Assembly (NCBI GenBank): GCA_963776225.1
Contig: CAVZLL010000003.1
Span: forward strand, 744,001 to 808,000
Length of the DNA: 64,000 nt
Direction of reading: 5' to 3'
DNA from: Bog-756 sp963776225
Lineage (GTDB): Bacteria; Actinomycetota; Acidimicrobiia; Acidimicrobiales; RAAP-2
Below, piece after piece: positions 1 to 7,932 of the stretch; the first letter of the stretch is position 1, and every line of letters starts with the position of its first letter. Below the pieces are notes generated by a model that worked only from the letters and a program-made list of their open reading frames with translations, ran no database searches and was not told the origin of the DNA. The position numbers and the translations under genes are program-made.

Positions 1-125
1 GGGTGTCCGACGACTTCCCGCTCGCCCGGATGTACGCCGGGCTGCGCACCCTCCGCTTCGCCGACGGACCGGACGAGGTCCACCGGCGCCAGCTCGCCCG
101 GCGCGAGCTCGGCCGGTACACCTGA
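1..125 (+). CDS. Acyl-CoA dehydrogenase, C-terminal end (partial)
   Basis: The window opens inside a coding frame whose codons begin at base 3 and end with TGA at 123-125. The roughly 40 residues read RMYAGLRTLRF, then DGPDEVHR and a final ELGRY. This is the usual last helix of FadE/ACAD10-11-type acyl-CoA dehydrogenases, where GPDEVH lies near the FAD and subunit contact. The enzyme would perform FAD-dependent alpha,beta-desaturation of an acyl-CoA. Its stop overlaps the start of the next gene (TGATG), so the two are probably co-transcribed. The N-terminal part lies outside the window, so substrate class cannot be judged. Confidence 0.75.
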   Translation, partial: VSDDFPLARMYAGLRTLRFADGPDEVHRRQLARRELGRYT

Positions 126-1435
126 TGGCCGGCGCGGTCGGGATCGGGCCGACCCGCACCCACGGCCGCCCGGGCCGTTCCGGAAGCGGCCCCGATCACC
201 GGGCCGCCTACCACCTCCTGGCCAAGCCGACCGGCCCCATCTGCAACCTGGACTGCGAGTACTGCTTCTATCTCTCGAAGGAGACCCTCTACCCGGGGGA
301 CCGGTTCCGGATGGGCGACGACCTGCTCGAGACCTATCTCCGCCAGTACGTCGGGTCACAGCCCGACGGCGAGGTCACCATCGCCTGGCAGGGGGGTGAG
401 CCGACGTTGATCGGCGTCGACTTCTTCCGCCGGGCCGTCGGCCTCGCCGAGCGGTTCCGCCGACCCGGGCAAACGGTCCAGCACACCATCCAGACCAACG
501 GGACACTGCTCACCGACGAGTGGTGCGGGCTCTTCGCCGCGCACCAATTCCTGGTGGGGATCAGCATCGACGGGCCGCCCGGGCTCCACGATCGCTACCG
601 GGTGGACAAGCGGGGCGGCCCGACCTCGGAACGGGTCCTGCGCGGGTTCCGTCTCCTCCAGCGTCACGGGGTCGACGTCAACATCCTCTGCACCGTGCAC
701 GCGGCCAACCAGGGAGTGCCGCTTGAGGTCTACCGCTACTTCCGCGACGAGCTCGGGTGCTCGTTCATCCAATTCATCCCCATCGTCGAGCGGGTCAACG
801 AGACCGGCTTCCAGGAAGGGGACACCGTGACCGACCGCTCGGTCGACCCGGTGGCGTGGGGAGCGTTCCTCGAGGCGGTCTTCGACGAGTGGGTCCGGCG
901 CGACGTCGGGACGGTCTTCGTCCAGCTGTTCGACGCAGCCCTGGCCTCGTGGTGCGGGCTGCCGTCGACGCTGTGCATCTTCCGGAAGACCTGCGGCGAT
1001 GCACTGGCCGTCGAGCACAACGGCGACCTCTACTCCTGCGACCACTTCGTCGAGCCCGCCCACCTGCTCGGCAACATCGCCACCACCTCGATGATCGAGC
1101 TGGTGGCCTCGCCCAAACAGCGGGCCTTCGGTCGGGCGAAGGCCGACACCCTGCCCGCGTACTGCCGCGCCTGCGAGGTGCGCTTCGCCTGCAATGGCGA
1201 GTGCCCTCGGAACCGCTTCACCCTCACCCCCGACGGTGAACCGGGCCTCAACTACCTCTGCGCGGGGTACAAGTCGTTCTTCACCCACATCGACGGGCCG
1301 ATGCGGGTGATGGCAGGGCTCCTCCGGAGCGGTCGGTACGCCGACGAGATCTTGGAGCTCTTCGCCGCGGCGGGGCGCAACGATCCCTGCCCGTGCGGGA
1401 GCGGGAGGAAGGCGAAGAGCTGTCACGGCGGGTGA
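125..1435 (+). CDS. Anaerobic sulfatase-maturase-like radical SAM/SPASM enzyme
   Basis: A 436-residue radical SAM protein. The N-terminal cluster motif CNLDCEYC (Cys40, Cys44, Cys47) binds the SAM [4Fe-4S] cluster. A C-terminal SPASM-type cysteine set follows: CGLPSTLC, then SCDHF, then CRACEVRFACNGECPRN. These are the landmarks of anaerobic sulfatase-maturing enzymes, which oxidise an active-site Cys or Ser of sulfatases to formylglycine. The last 20 residues form a SEC-C zinc motif (NDPCPCGSGRKAKSCH), an accessory tail also found on SecA and other proteins. No sulfatase is visible in the window, so the client protein is unknown. The start overlaps the preceding stop, implying translational coupling. 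A peptide-modifying SPASM enzyme of another type remains possible. Confidence 0.85.
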   Translation: MAGAVGIGPTRTHGRPGRSGSGPDHRAAYHLLAKPTGPICNLDCEYCFYLSKETLYPGDRFRMGDDLLETYLRQYVGSQPDGEVTIAWQGGEPTLIGVDFFRRAVGLAERFRRPGQTVQHTIQTNGTLLTDEWCGLFAAHQFLVGISIDGPPGLHDRYRVDKRGGPTSERVLRGFRLLQRHGVDVNILCTVHAANQGVPLEVYRYFRDELGCSFIQFIPIVERVNETGFQEGDTVTDRSVDPVAWGAFLEAVFDEWVRRDVGTVFVQLFDAALASWCGLPSTLCIFRKTCGDALAVEHNGDLYSCDHFVEPAHLLGNIATTSMIELVASPKQRAFGRAKADTLPAYCRACEVRFACNGECPRNRFTLTPDGEPGLNYLCAGYKSFFTHIDGPMRVMAGLLRSGRYADEILELFAAAGRNDPCPCGSGRKAKSCHGG

Positions 1436-1454
1436 GCGGCCGTCGGGGGCCGAC

Positions 1455-2021
1455 CTACGGCGGTGCCTGCCCGGCCTCCGCCGGTCGCCCCTCCCGGAGC
1501 TCGGTCCCGCGGGTGGTCGCCACACCGAGGATCAACCGGATGACCACCGCCAGTACGACGAGGTCGGCGAGCATCTGCACGGTGGTCACCAGTCTGGCGA
1601 CGTCGGTGTGGGGGGTGATGTCTCCGAACCCCACCGTCGAGAACACCGACACGGTGAAGTAGAGCGCGGAGGTGCGGTCGAGGGGGTGGCCGAACGTCGA
1701 GGGACTGGACCCGGACATGGTCAGATAGATCCAGGCGAAGACGACGATGAAGAAGGGGATGATGGTGGCCATGGCCACGCCCGCCCGCAGCATCGGGGTG
1801 GGGCTCTTGGCGATCGAGCGGATCTCGGAGGAGAGGGCGGCCACGAACAGGGCGAGCCCGACCCCCAGACGAAGCGCGACGAGCTGGTGGGAACGGTGTC
1901 CGAGGGGGATCAGGTAGTAGGCGGCGAGGATGACGGTGGTGGTCGCGACCGCCTGGAGGCCCGCGGCCAGGAGGTGTCGTCGCCGGACCTCGCCGATTCC
2001 CGCGATGTGGGAGGTGACCAC
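1455..2021 (-). CDS. Two-pore-domain-like K+ channel protein
   Basis: A 188-residue membrane protein with hydrophobic segments at about residues 20-40, 49-64, 82-102 and 145-165. A pore loop carries the selectivity filter STVGFGD (residues 128-134), the hallmark of potassium channels. No RCK/TrkA-N regulatory domain follows: the C-terminus is a short polar tail rich in Glu, Arg and Pro. It should form tetrameric K+-selective pores in the cytoplasmic membrane. The start is GTG. It runs convergently against the radical SAM gene with only 19 bases between them. Gating mode cannot be told from sequence. Confidence 0.8.
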   Translation of the reverse strand: MVTSHIAGIGEVRRRHLLAAGLQAVATTTVILAAYYLIPLGHRSHQLVALRLGVGLALFVAALSSEIRSIAKSPTPMLRAGVAMATIIPFFIVVFAWIYLTMSGSSPSTFGHPLDRTSALYFTVSVFSTVGFGDITPHTDVARLVTTVQMLADLVVLAVVIRLILGVATTRGTELREGRPAEAGQAPP

Positions 2022-2114
2022 GCAGCAAGCCTGTCAGCTGGTCGGTCGTACCGGACGGACCCTGCGGGCCGACCGGCACGACCGTCGAGCCGGGCCGCCG
2101 CCGAGCACGTGGGT

Positions 2115-2681
2115 TCAGGAGGTGGTGGTCGGTCCCTGGCGGCGCACGGTCTCGACCGATTGCATCGCGGCCCGGAGCTCCTCGAGCCATTCCTCGGCGT
2201 GGGTGCCCACCAGCTTCACGCACCAGGCCAGGGCATCGGACCGGCTACGGGCGACGCCGCTGTCCACCAGGGTGTCGAGCACCAGGCGTTCCGGTTGGCG
2301 CAGCCGGGTCATGACCGGCACCGACACCGTGGTGAACACCTGGCGGGTCGTACCGACGTCGACACCCCAGGCGACGTGTCGGCCGTAGCGGTGCTCGGCC
2401 TCGCGGGCGACGGAGATCCGCTCGTCGCGGGTCTCCTCCCGGAACCGGCTCGCCCGGCCGGCCTCGGCCGCCGCGATCCCCGCCTCGTCCCCGTCGGGGG
2501 CCTCGGGCGCGGCGACCCGCCCGATGATGAGGATCTCGTCCCGGTCGACGGTCACCTCGGGCGCCTCGGTGAACCAGTCGTCGGGGAGCCTCCCGGCCAA
2601 CCAGCCGGCCAGCCCCTCGACCGGGAGCGGGTCGCTCTCGCCGAACTGCCGCCTGCCGCCACGTCTCATCTGCTGCACCAT
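2115..2681 (-). CDS. Conserved actinobacterial protein of unknown function
   Basis: A 188-residue soluble, acidic protein. The start is ATG at 2681, preceded by a good ribosome site (AAAGGAG, about 7 bases upstream). The N-terminal half has a compact region around DDWFTEAPEVTVDRDEIL and an Arg/Glu-rich helix. The C-terminal half (VLDTLVDSGVARSRSDALAWCV) resembles a ribbon-helix-helix-style or other small helical dimerisation segment. No catalytic motif or signal peptide is seen. It lies between the K+ channel gene on the same strand and the divergent glycerate kinase. A regulatory role is only a guess. Confidence 0.6.
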   Translation of the reverse strand: MVQQMRRGGRRQFGESDPLPVEGLAGWLAGRLPDDWFTEAPEVTVDRDEILIIGRVAAPEAPDGDEAGIAAAEAGRASRFREETRDERISVAREAEHRYGRHVAWGVDVGTTRQVFTTVSVPVMTRLRQPERLVLDTLVDSGVARSRSDALAWCVKLVGTHAEEWLEELRAAMQSVETVRRQGPTTTS

Positions 2682-2729
2682 CAGCTGCTCCTTTGCTCAC
2701 CTGCCGGGCGCTGCGGTGCCCGACGGAGT

Positions 2730-2756
2730 CAGTATATTACATAATTACAGTGCAAG
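2730..2756. promoter_or_regulatory. AT-rich divergent promoter patch
   Basis: The 137-base gap between the divergent unknown gene (starts 2681, minus) and glycerate kinase (starts 2819, plus) holds the most AT-rich stretch of this GC-rich neighbourhood. It contains TATATT at 2733-2738 and a direct repeat ATTAC-ATA-ATTAC at 2737-2749. A -10 element for either strand could sit here. No clear -35 partner was found. Confidence 0.3.
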
Positions 2757-2818
2757 AGACAGCCGGCTGTCTCGTTCCGCACCCGCCGGGATGGGCGCCG
2801 CATCGGTAGGGTCGGACG

Positions 2819-3883
2819 ATGCCGCTCGTCGTCGTCGCCCCGGACAAGTTCCGGGGGACGGCCACCGCGGCGGATGCGGCAGGGATCATGGCGGCCACCG
2901 CGACCTCCCTCGGCTGGGAGGTCCGGGCCCTCCCCCTCTCGGACGGGGGCGAGGGGTTGCTGACGGCCTGTGCGCAGGAGTGCCCCGAGGTGCACACCGG
3001 CTCGGTCACCGGGCCCGACGGACGGCCGGTCCGCGCAGCGTGGCGGAGCGGACCCGGGCTGGCGGTGGTGGAGTCGGCCCAGGCGTCGGGGCTGTTGCTC
3101 GCCGGAGGTCCGAGGGGCAACCACCCGCTGTCGGCCACCTCACGCGGAACCGGGGAGCTGCTGGTGGCGGCCGCCCGTCTGGTCGGTCCCGGGGGGACGG
3201 TGGTGGTCGGCCTCGGTGGCTCCGCCACCACCGACGGAGGGTCCGGGGCCCTCGCGGCAGTCGAGGAGGCCGGCGGGATCACCGGGATCACCCTGGTCGG
3301 CGCCTGCGACGTCGACGTCACGTTCGTGGACGCCGCCCCGCTCTTCGCGCCGCAGAAGGGGGCGACGCCGGACGAGGTGGCCGAGCTCACCGAGCGGCTC
3401 GAACGACTGGCCCCCGAGTACCTGGACCGGTACGGCGTGGACGTCCGCGATGTCGCCGGCGCCGGCGCCGCCGGTGGGCTGGGTGGGGCGCTGCTCGTCC
3501 TCGGTGGAGCGCTGCGTTCCGGCTACGACCTGGTCGCGGGGATCGTCGGACTCCGGCCGGCGCTCGATTCGGCAGACCGGGTGATCACCGGTGAGGGAGG
3601 ACTCGACGGGTCCTCGTTCCGGGGGAAGGTGGTCGGCGGCGTGGTCGCCGACGCACGGTCGGCGGGCACTCCCACCCTCGTCGTCGCCGGTCGCTCCACG
3701 CCGGACGCCACCGCCACCGCAACATCGGCCGGCGCCTCGGTGGTCTCGCTGAGCGAGCGGTTCGGGCCGGCCCGGGCAAAAGGGGAGACCCTGGACTGCA
3801 TCGCAGAGGTGACCGGGACATGGCTCGGCCCGGCTTGCGAGGAGGGCGTCCCGGGCCCGGCGGTGCCGGAGGCGTCCTGCTAG
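2819..3883 (+). CDS. Glycerate kinase (GlxK/GarK family)
   Basis: A 354-residue cytoplasmic kinase that phosphorylates D-glycerate with ATP, feeding glyoxylate or sugar-acid carbon into glycolysis. It begins with the family signature VVAPDKFRGT, followed by LPLSDGGEG and the glycine-rich VVGLGGSATTDGGSG. A later ITGEGGLDGSSFRGK segment is also typical of TIGR00045-type glycerate kinases. Its length is slightly under the usual 375-380 residues, and the C-terminus is short and Pro/Glu-rich. No other glycerate-pathway gene is adjacent. The cobalamin riboswitch begins right after its stop. Confidence 0.92.
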   Translation: MPLVVVAPDKFRGTATAADAAGIMAATATSLGWEVRALPLSDGGEGLLTACAQECPEVHTGSVTGPDGRPVRAAWRSGPGLAVVESAQASGLLLAGGPRGNHPLSATSRGTGELLVAAARLVGPGGTVVVGLGGSATTDGGSGALAAVEEAGGITGITLVGACDVDVTFVDAAPLFAPQKGATPDEVAELTERLERLAPEYLDRYGVDVRDVAGAGAAGGLGGALLVLGGALRSGYDLVAGIVGLRPALDSADRVITGEGGLDGSSFRGKVVGGVVADARSAGTPTLVVAGRSTPDATATATSAGASVVSLSERFGPARAKGETLDCIAEVTGTWLGPACEEGVPGPAVPEASC

Positions 3884-4015
3884 GGTCGGCCCGACAACAT
3901 GGAGCAGTGGGTCGGGGAAGCCGGTCGGAGTCCGGCACTGGTCCGCAACCGTAGGTGGTGCGTGCGCAGAGGGGCGGCGGCGCCACGAGTCGGGATGCCG
4001 GCCCACCGCTCGGTT
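3884..4015 (+). ncRNA. Cobalamin (AdoCbl) riboswitch
   Basis: The 244-base leader before the ECF operon carries the diagnostic cobalamin riboswitch core. GGGGAAGCCGGTCGGAGTCC is followed by GGCACTGGTCCGCAACCGTA (3933-3972), the B12-box region in the actinobacterial form. About 20 bases further on, GAGTCGGGATGCCGGCC gives the second conserved arm. Riboswitches of this class lower expression of downstream genes when adenosylcobalamin is plentiful. Here it precedes an ECF importer, which strongly suggests cobalamin or a corrinoid precursor as the transported vitamin. The exact 5' and 3' limits are estimates. Confidence 0.85.
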
Positions 4016-4127
4016 GAGTCCTGACCGTCGAGAACAGCGGCGAGGGCTCGGTCATCGGGCAGCGCTGCGCCGCCGATGCTCCCGGGTCGTCGCCCCGGAA
4101 GCGAGAGCCTCCCATCGAGTGCTTCCC

Positions 4128-5111
4128 ATGATCAGCCCTCCCGGGGCACCCGTCCGGCGCCGATGGATGCGCCGGCTGGCGACGGTGTCGGTGGGCGTCG
4201 CGGCGGCGTCGGCAGCCCTCGCCCTGGCCGGTCCGTACGCGCTCGAGCCGTTCGCCGACGCAGCAGGGGCGGCGACCGAGGTCGGCGTCGCATTCGTGCT
4301 CGACTTCGGGGGTGCGAAGGGTCGGGTGGTGGGCTGCGTCCACGTCCCGGCGTCGGACAACGGCTACTACGCGCTGGCTGCGTTCGCCCAGCAGGAGCAT
4401 CTGACCGCACCCACCTATGCCGGGAGCGGACTGCTCTGCTCGATCGGGGGCATCCCCTCCAGCGGGTGCGGGCGGCCAGCCGGCAACGAATACATCTTCT
4501 GGGCGTACTTCCTCGGCGGGAGCGGGTCCTGGCTGTACGCGGACCGCGGGGCGAGCGCACCGGTCACCCCGGGCGACGTCGAGGGCTGGCGGTTCGAGGA
4601 TCCCGGTCCCGACAATCCGACCGCACCGGCACCCCGGACCGCACCGGACTACGCCGCGATCTGCGCACCTCCGACGACGACCACCACCACCACCACCACC
4701 ACCACCCCGACAACGACGGCTGCGCCGACGTCGACCCTCGCCGCGCCGGCGTCTGCGACCGGCGGACCGACGACCACGGTTGCAGCACCCGGTCACGAGG
4801 CGCCGGGCGCCTCCGTCGCGACCGGGACCCCGCCGCCGGGAGCGTCGGTCACCACGACGGCGCCTGCGGGGAGCGGTCCGCACGGGTCGTCGGTCATCGG
4901 GACCGCGCCGGCGGCACGCGGGCACACCTCGACGGCGACGTCGCCCGTCCGCTCGGGTGGCGGCCACGCGGAGGCCCTGGGGTCTGTGCCCGCGTCCGCC
5001 CATTCCGGGGGCGGGTCCGGCACGACCTCGCTCATCGTCGGCGGGATCCTGGTCGCCGCCCTTGCACTGGCCTCCGTGCTGCGCTGGCGCCGGCGATCGC
5101 AGGTGCGATGA
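4128..5111 (+). CDS. Riboswitch-controlled membrane-anchored surface protein of the ECF cobalamin cluster
   Basis: A 327-residue exported protein. ATG at 4128 is chosen because it directly precedes a signal peptide (RRWMRRLATVSVGVAAAS); the open frame upstream runs back into the riboswitch. The mature domain (about residues 45-180) contains a CVHVP strand, YAGSGLLCSIGG and an SWLYADRGA/VEGWRF region. These resemble the transcobalamin-like/DUF4430-type proteins found with actinobacterial B12 ECF systems. A long Thr/Pro/Ala/Ser-rich stalk follows, then a C-terminal transmembrane helix (LIVGGILVAALALASVL) ending RWRRRSQVR. I infer an extracytoplasmic corrinoid-capture protein held at the membrane. 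Its stop overlaps the start of the T component (ATGA). Confidence 0.7.
   Translation: MISPPGAPVRRRWMRRLATVSVGVAAASAALALAGPYALEPFADAAGAATEVGVAFVLDFGGAKGRVVGCVHVPASDNGYYALAAFAQQEHLTAPTYAGSGLLCSIGGIPSSGCGRPAGNEYIFWAYFLGGSGSWLYADRGASAPVTPGDVEGWRFEDPGPDNPTAPAPRTAPDYAAICAPPTTTTTTTTTTTPTTTAAPTSTLAAPASATGGPTTTVAAPGHEAPGASVATGTPPPGASVTTTAPAGSGPHGSSVIGTAPAARGHTSTATSPVRSGGGHAEALGSVPASAHSGGGSGTTSLIVGGILVAALALASVLRWRRRSQVR
4680..4706 (+). repeat. (ACC)9 microsatellite in the Thr-rich stalk
   Basis: Nine perfect ACC triplets encode an uninterrupted threonine run in the stalk of the surface protein. Triplet slippage here would change stalk length without breaking the frame. Confidence 0.9.
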
Positions 5112-6310
5112 GCCGACCCGTGCCGAGGTGGACGGTCCGCACCGCCTCCGGTCGTCGCGGCCTGCACCCCGCCGCGTGGTGGCTGTGGGCGGCCTGCCTT
5201 GCCGGCGCTGCGTCCCGGACGACCAATCCGATCCTCCTGCTGCTCATCGCCTCGGTGGCGGCGTTCGTGGTCTCGGCCCGTCGCACCAGCGCGCCGTGGT
5301 CGCGTTCCATCGTGGTGTTCGTGAAGCTCGGGGTGGCGGTGATCGTCCTGCGGGTGGTCCTCGAGATCGTCTTCGGCAACCGCGTGCCCGGCCACGTCCT
5401 CTTCACGCTTCCCCAGGTCCCGCTGCCGTCCTGGGCGGAGGGGGTCAGCATCGGCGGTCCTGTCACCGCCGAGTCGGTCCTCCAGTCCGCGGTCGAGGGG
5501 TTGCGTCTGGCGGTGGTGCTGGTTTGCTTCGGCGCTGCCAACTCGCTGGCCAGCCCCTATCGGCTCCTACGGTGTCTCCCCGCCGTGCTCTACGAGGCGG
5601 GCGTGGCCATCACCGTCTCGCTCGCGTTCGCCCCCGAGCTGGTCGTCGCCATCGGCGAGGTGCGGGACGCCCGGCGCCTGCGCGGACGCCCGGTCCGCGG
5701 CGTGTCCGGACTCCGCGGCCTGGCCGTCCCCGTGCTCGAGAGCGCGCTCGACCGGTCGCTCCAGCTGGCGTCGTCGATGGACGCCCGCGGCTACGGCCGG
5801 CGGGTGGCGGTCGCACCCGGTACCCGGCGCCTCGCCAACGGCGGGACGGCCGGTGGCCTGCTGCTGATCGTCGCCGGGGTCTACGGCGTCCTCGACACCG
5901 GCTCACTGCCGGCCGGTGGGGTCCCCTTCCTCGCGGTGGGCGCCCTGCTCATCGCGGCGGGCATGGCGGCCGGTGGCCGGCGGGTCAATCGGACCCGCTA
6001 CCGGCCCGACCCGTGGCGCACACCCGAATGGCTGGTGACCGGGTCGGGAGTGGTCGTCCTGGCCGGTCTGGTCGTGGCCTCGCTCCTCTCGGTGCCCGGC
6101 CTCCACCTGCAGCTCTACCCATTGGCCGTCCCGGGCCTCCCCCTGCTTCCGGTGGCCGGGATCCTGGTCGGACTGCTGCCAGCGGTCGTGGCTCCGGTCG
6201 AGCGCCCGTCCACCGCGACCGGAGCGCCGCAGGGGAGCGCGTCCGGGCGGGAGCCGGGCGCCAGGGGTGCCGCCGACGGGGCGGCCAGCCTCCCCGGGAG
6301 CGCCGCGTGA
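5108..6310 (+). CDS. ECF transporter T component (transmembrane coupling protein)
   Basis: A 400-residue integral membrane protein. The start is ATG at 5108, overlapping the stop of the surface protein. The N-terminal half is a run of hydrophobic helices. A cytoplasmic coupling region follows with two Ala-Arg-Gly-type motifs, DARRLRGRPVRG and SSMDARGYGRR, the ARG signatures of EcfT/CbiQ proteins that engage the ATPases. Extra helices at the C-terminus (about residues 260-360) and a Gly/Ala-rich tail make it longer than the roughly 260 residues of simple EcfT proteins. Operon position downstream of a cobalamin riboswitch points to corrinoid uptake. Confidence 0.88.
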   Translation: MSRPVPRWTVRTASGRRGLHPAAWWLWAACLAGAASRTTNPILLLLIASVAAFVVSARRTSAPWSRSIVVFVKLGVAVIVLRVVLEIVFGNRVPGHVLFTLPQVPLPSWAEGVSIGGPVTAESVLQSAVEGLRLAVVLVCFGAANSLASPYRLLRCLPAVLYEAGVAITVSLAFAPELVVAIGEVRDARRLRGRPVRGVSGLRGLAVPVLESALDRSLQLASSMDARGYGRRVAVAPGTRRLANGGTAGGLLLIVAGVYGVLDTGSLPAGGVPFLAVGALLIAAGMAAGGRRVNRTRYRPDPWRTPEWLVTGSGVVVLAGLVVASLLSVPGLHLQLYPLAVPGLPLLPVAGILVGLLPAVVAPVERPSTATGAPQGSASGREPGARGAADGAASLPGSAA

Positions 6311-7932
6311 TCCGGTGCACCGGTGTGACCTTCACCTACGACGGCGCCGACCGTCCGACCCTCTCCGGGGTCGATCTCGCCGTCGGGGAGGGTGAGCTGT
6401 GCGCGGTGGTCGGCCCCACCGGCTCGGGCAAGACCACCCTGCTGCGAGCGGTCAACGGCCTCGTCCCCCACTTCACCGGCGGACGGCTCTCGGGTGAGGT
6501 GCTGGTCTCGGGGCGCTCGACCCGTGACTTCCGACCTCGCGATCTCGCCGACGTGGTCGGGATGGTCGGGCAGAACCCGGCCGCCACCTTCGTGACCGAC
6601 GTGGTCGAGGACGAGCTGGCCTACACCATGGAGAACCTCGGGATCGACCCGGCGGCCATGCGCCGCCGGGTCGAGGACACCCTCGACCTCCTCGGGCTGC
6701 ACGAGCTGCGCGACCGGCCGTTGCGCACCCTCTCGGGCGGCCAGCAGCAGCGGGTGGCCATCGGTGCGGTGCTCACCGCCTCGCCGCGCGTCCTGGTGCT
6801 CGACGAACCGACCTCGGCACTCGATCCGGCCGCGGCCGAGGAGGTGCTGGCGTCGCTGACCCGGCTCGTCCACGACCTGGGCATGACGGTGCTGCTCGCC
6901 GAGCACCGTCTCGAGCGGATCCTCCCCTTCGCCGACTCGGTGGTCCTGGTCCCCGGCCGCGGGCTGCCGGTCGTCGTGGGGCCGGCGTCGGAGGTGATGG
7001 TCGATTCACCGGTCGCCCCGCCCCTGGTCGAGCTCGGCCGCCTGGCCGGCTGGCGGCCCCTGCCGCTCTCGGTGCGCGACGCCCGACGGGTGGCCGGACC
7101 GCTCCGGGACCGGCTGGAGCGCTCGACGCCTCGCACCGACCCCCCCGCGCCGGATCGGAACGACCGGCTGGCCGGACTCTCCAGGGTCTCGGTCCGCTAC
7201 GACGAGGTGGTGGCGCTCGACGCAGTCGACCTCGACGTCGGCCGCGGCGAGGTGGTGGCGGTGATGGGACGGAACGGATCCGGCAAGTCGACCCTGCTCG
7301 CCCAGCTGGCCGGGGTGCGCGCGCCCACCGCCGGGTCGGTCACCATCGACGGGGCGGTCCCCTCGACGCTCGCGCCGCGTGCGCTGGTCGCGCTGGTCGG
7401 TCTGGTCCCCCAGGATGCCGGCGCGCTCCTCTACGGCGAGAGCGTGGCGGGCGAGTGCGCATCCGCCGACCACGACACCGGCCTCCCCGAAGGGACGACC
7501 GCCGCGGTGCTCGAGCGCGTCCTTCCCGGGCTGCCTGCCGACCGGCATCCGCGTGACCTGTCCGAGGGCCAGCGGCTCGCCCTCGCCCTCGCCATCGTGC
7601 TGGCCCCGGCCCCGCCCCTCGTGCTGCTCGACGAGCCCACCCGCGGGCTCGACTATCCGGGAAAGGCGCGGCTGGTCGAATTGCTCGCCCATCTGGCGGC
7701 CACCGGGCACGCGGTCGTGGTGGCCACCCACGACGTGGAGCTGGTGGCCCGGGTGGCCACGCGGGCGGTGGTGCTCGCCGACGGAGAGGTCGTGGCCGAC
7801 GGCAGGGCCCGCGACGTCGTCTGCCACTCGCCGGTCTTCGCACCGCAGGTGGCCAAGGTGCTGGCCCCCGATCCGTGGCTCACCGTCGACGAGGTCCGGC
7901 GGGCGCTCGGGGGGAACGGGACCCATGGGTGA
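6307..7932 (+). CDS. ECF transporter double ATPase (fused EcfA1-EcfA2 type)
   Basis: A 541-residue protein made of two ABC ATPase domains in one chain. The start is GTG at 6307 (GTGA overlap with the T component), placing the first strand VIRCTGVTFTYDG at the N-terminus. Domain 1 has Walker A GPTGSGKTT, signature LSGGQQQR and Walker B VLVLDEPTSALD. Domain 2 has Walker A GRNGSGKST, Walker B LVLLDEPTRGLD and a degenerate signature LSEGQRLA. The asymmetric second signature suggests one of the two ATP sites is weakened. It energises vitamin import with the T and S components. Confidence 0.92.
   Translation: MIRCTGVTFTYDGADRPTLSGVDLAVGEGELCAVVGPTGSGKTTLLRAVNGLVPHFTGGRLSGEVLVSGRSTRDFRPRDLADVVGMVGQNPAATFVTDVVEDELAYTMENLGIDPAAMRRRVEDTLDLLGLHELRDRPLRTLSGGQQQRVAIGAVLTASPRVLVLDEPTSALDPAAAEEVLASLTRLVHDLGMTVLLAEHRLERILPFADSVVLVPGRGLPVVVGPASEVMVDSPVAPPLVELGRLAGWRPLPLSVRDARRVAGPLRDRLERSTPRTDPPAPDRNDRLAGLSRVSVRYDEVVALDAVDLDVGRGEVVAVMGRNGSGKSTLLAQLAGVRAPTAGSVTIDGAVPSTLAPRALVALVGLVPQDAGALLYGESVAGECASADHDTGLPEGTTAAVLERVLPGLPADRHPRDLSEGQRLALALAIVLAPAPPLVLLDEPTRGLDYPGKARLVELLAHLAATGHAVVVATHDVELVARVATRAVVLADGEVVADGRARDVVCHSPVFAPQVAKVLAPDPWLTVDEVRRALGGNGTHG

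Noticed and set aside
4417..7932. A 1171-codon open frame reading into the ECF ATPase
   Set aside because: The first 630 codons are Arg/Pro-rich noise opposite in frame to the surface protein and T component. The ATPase begins at GTG 6307.
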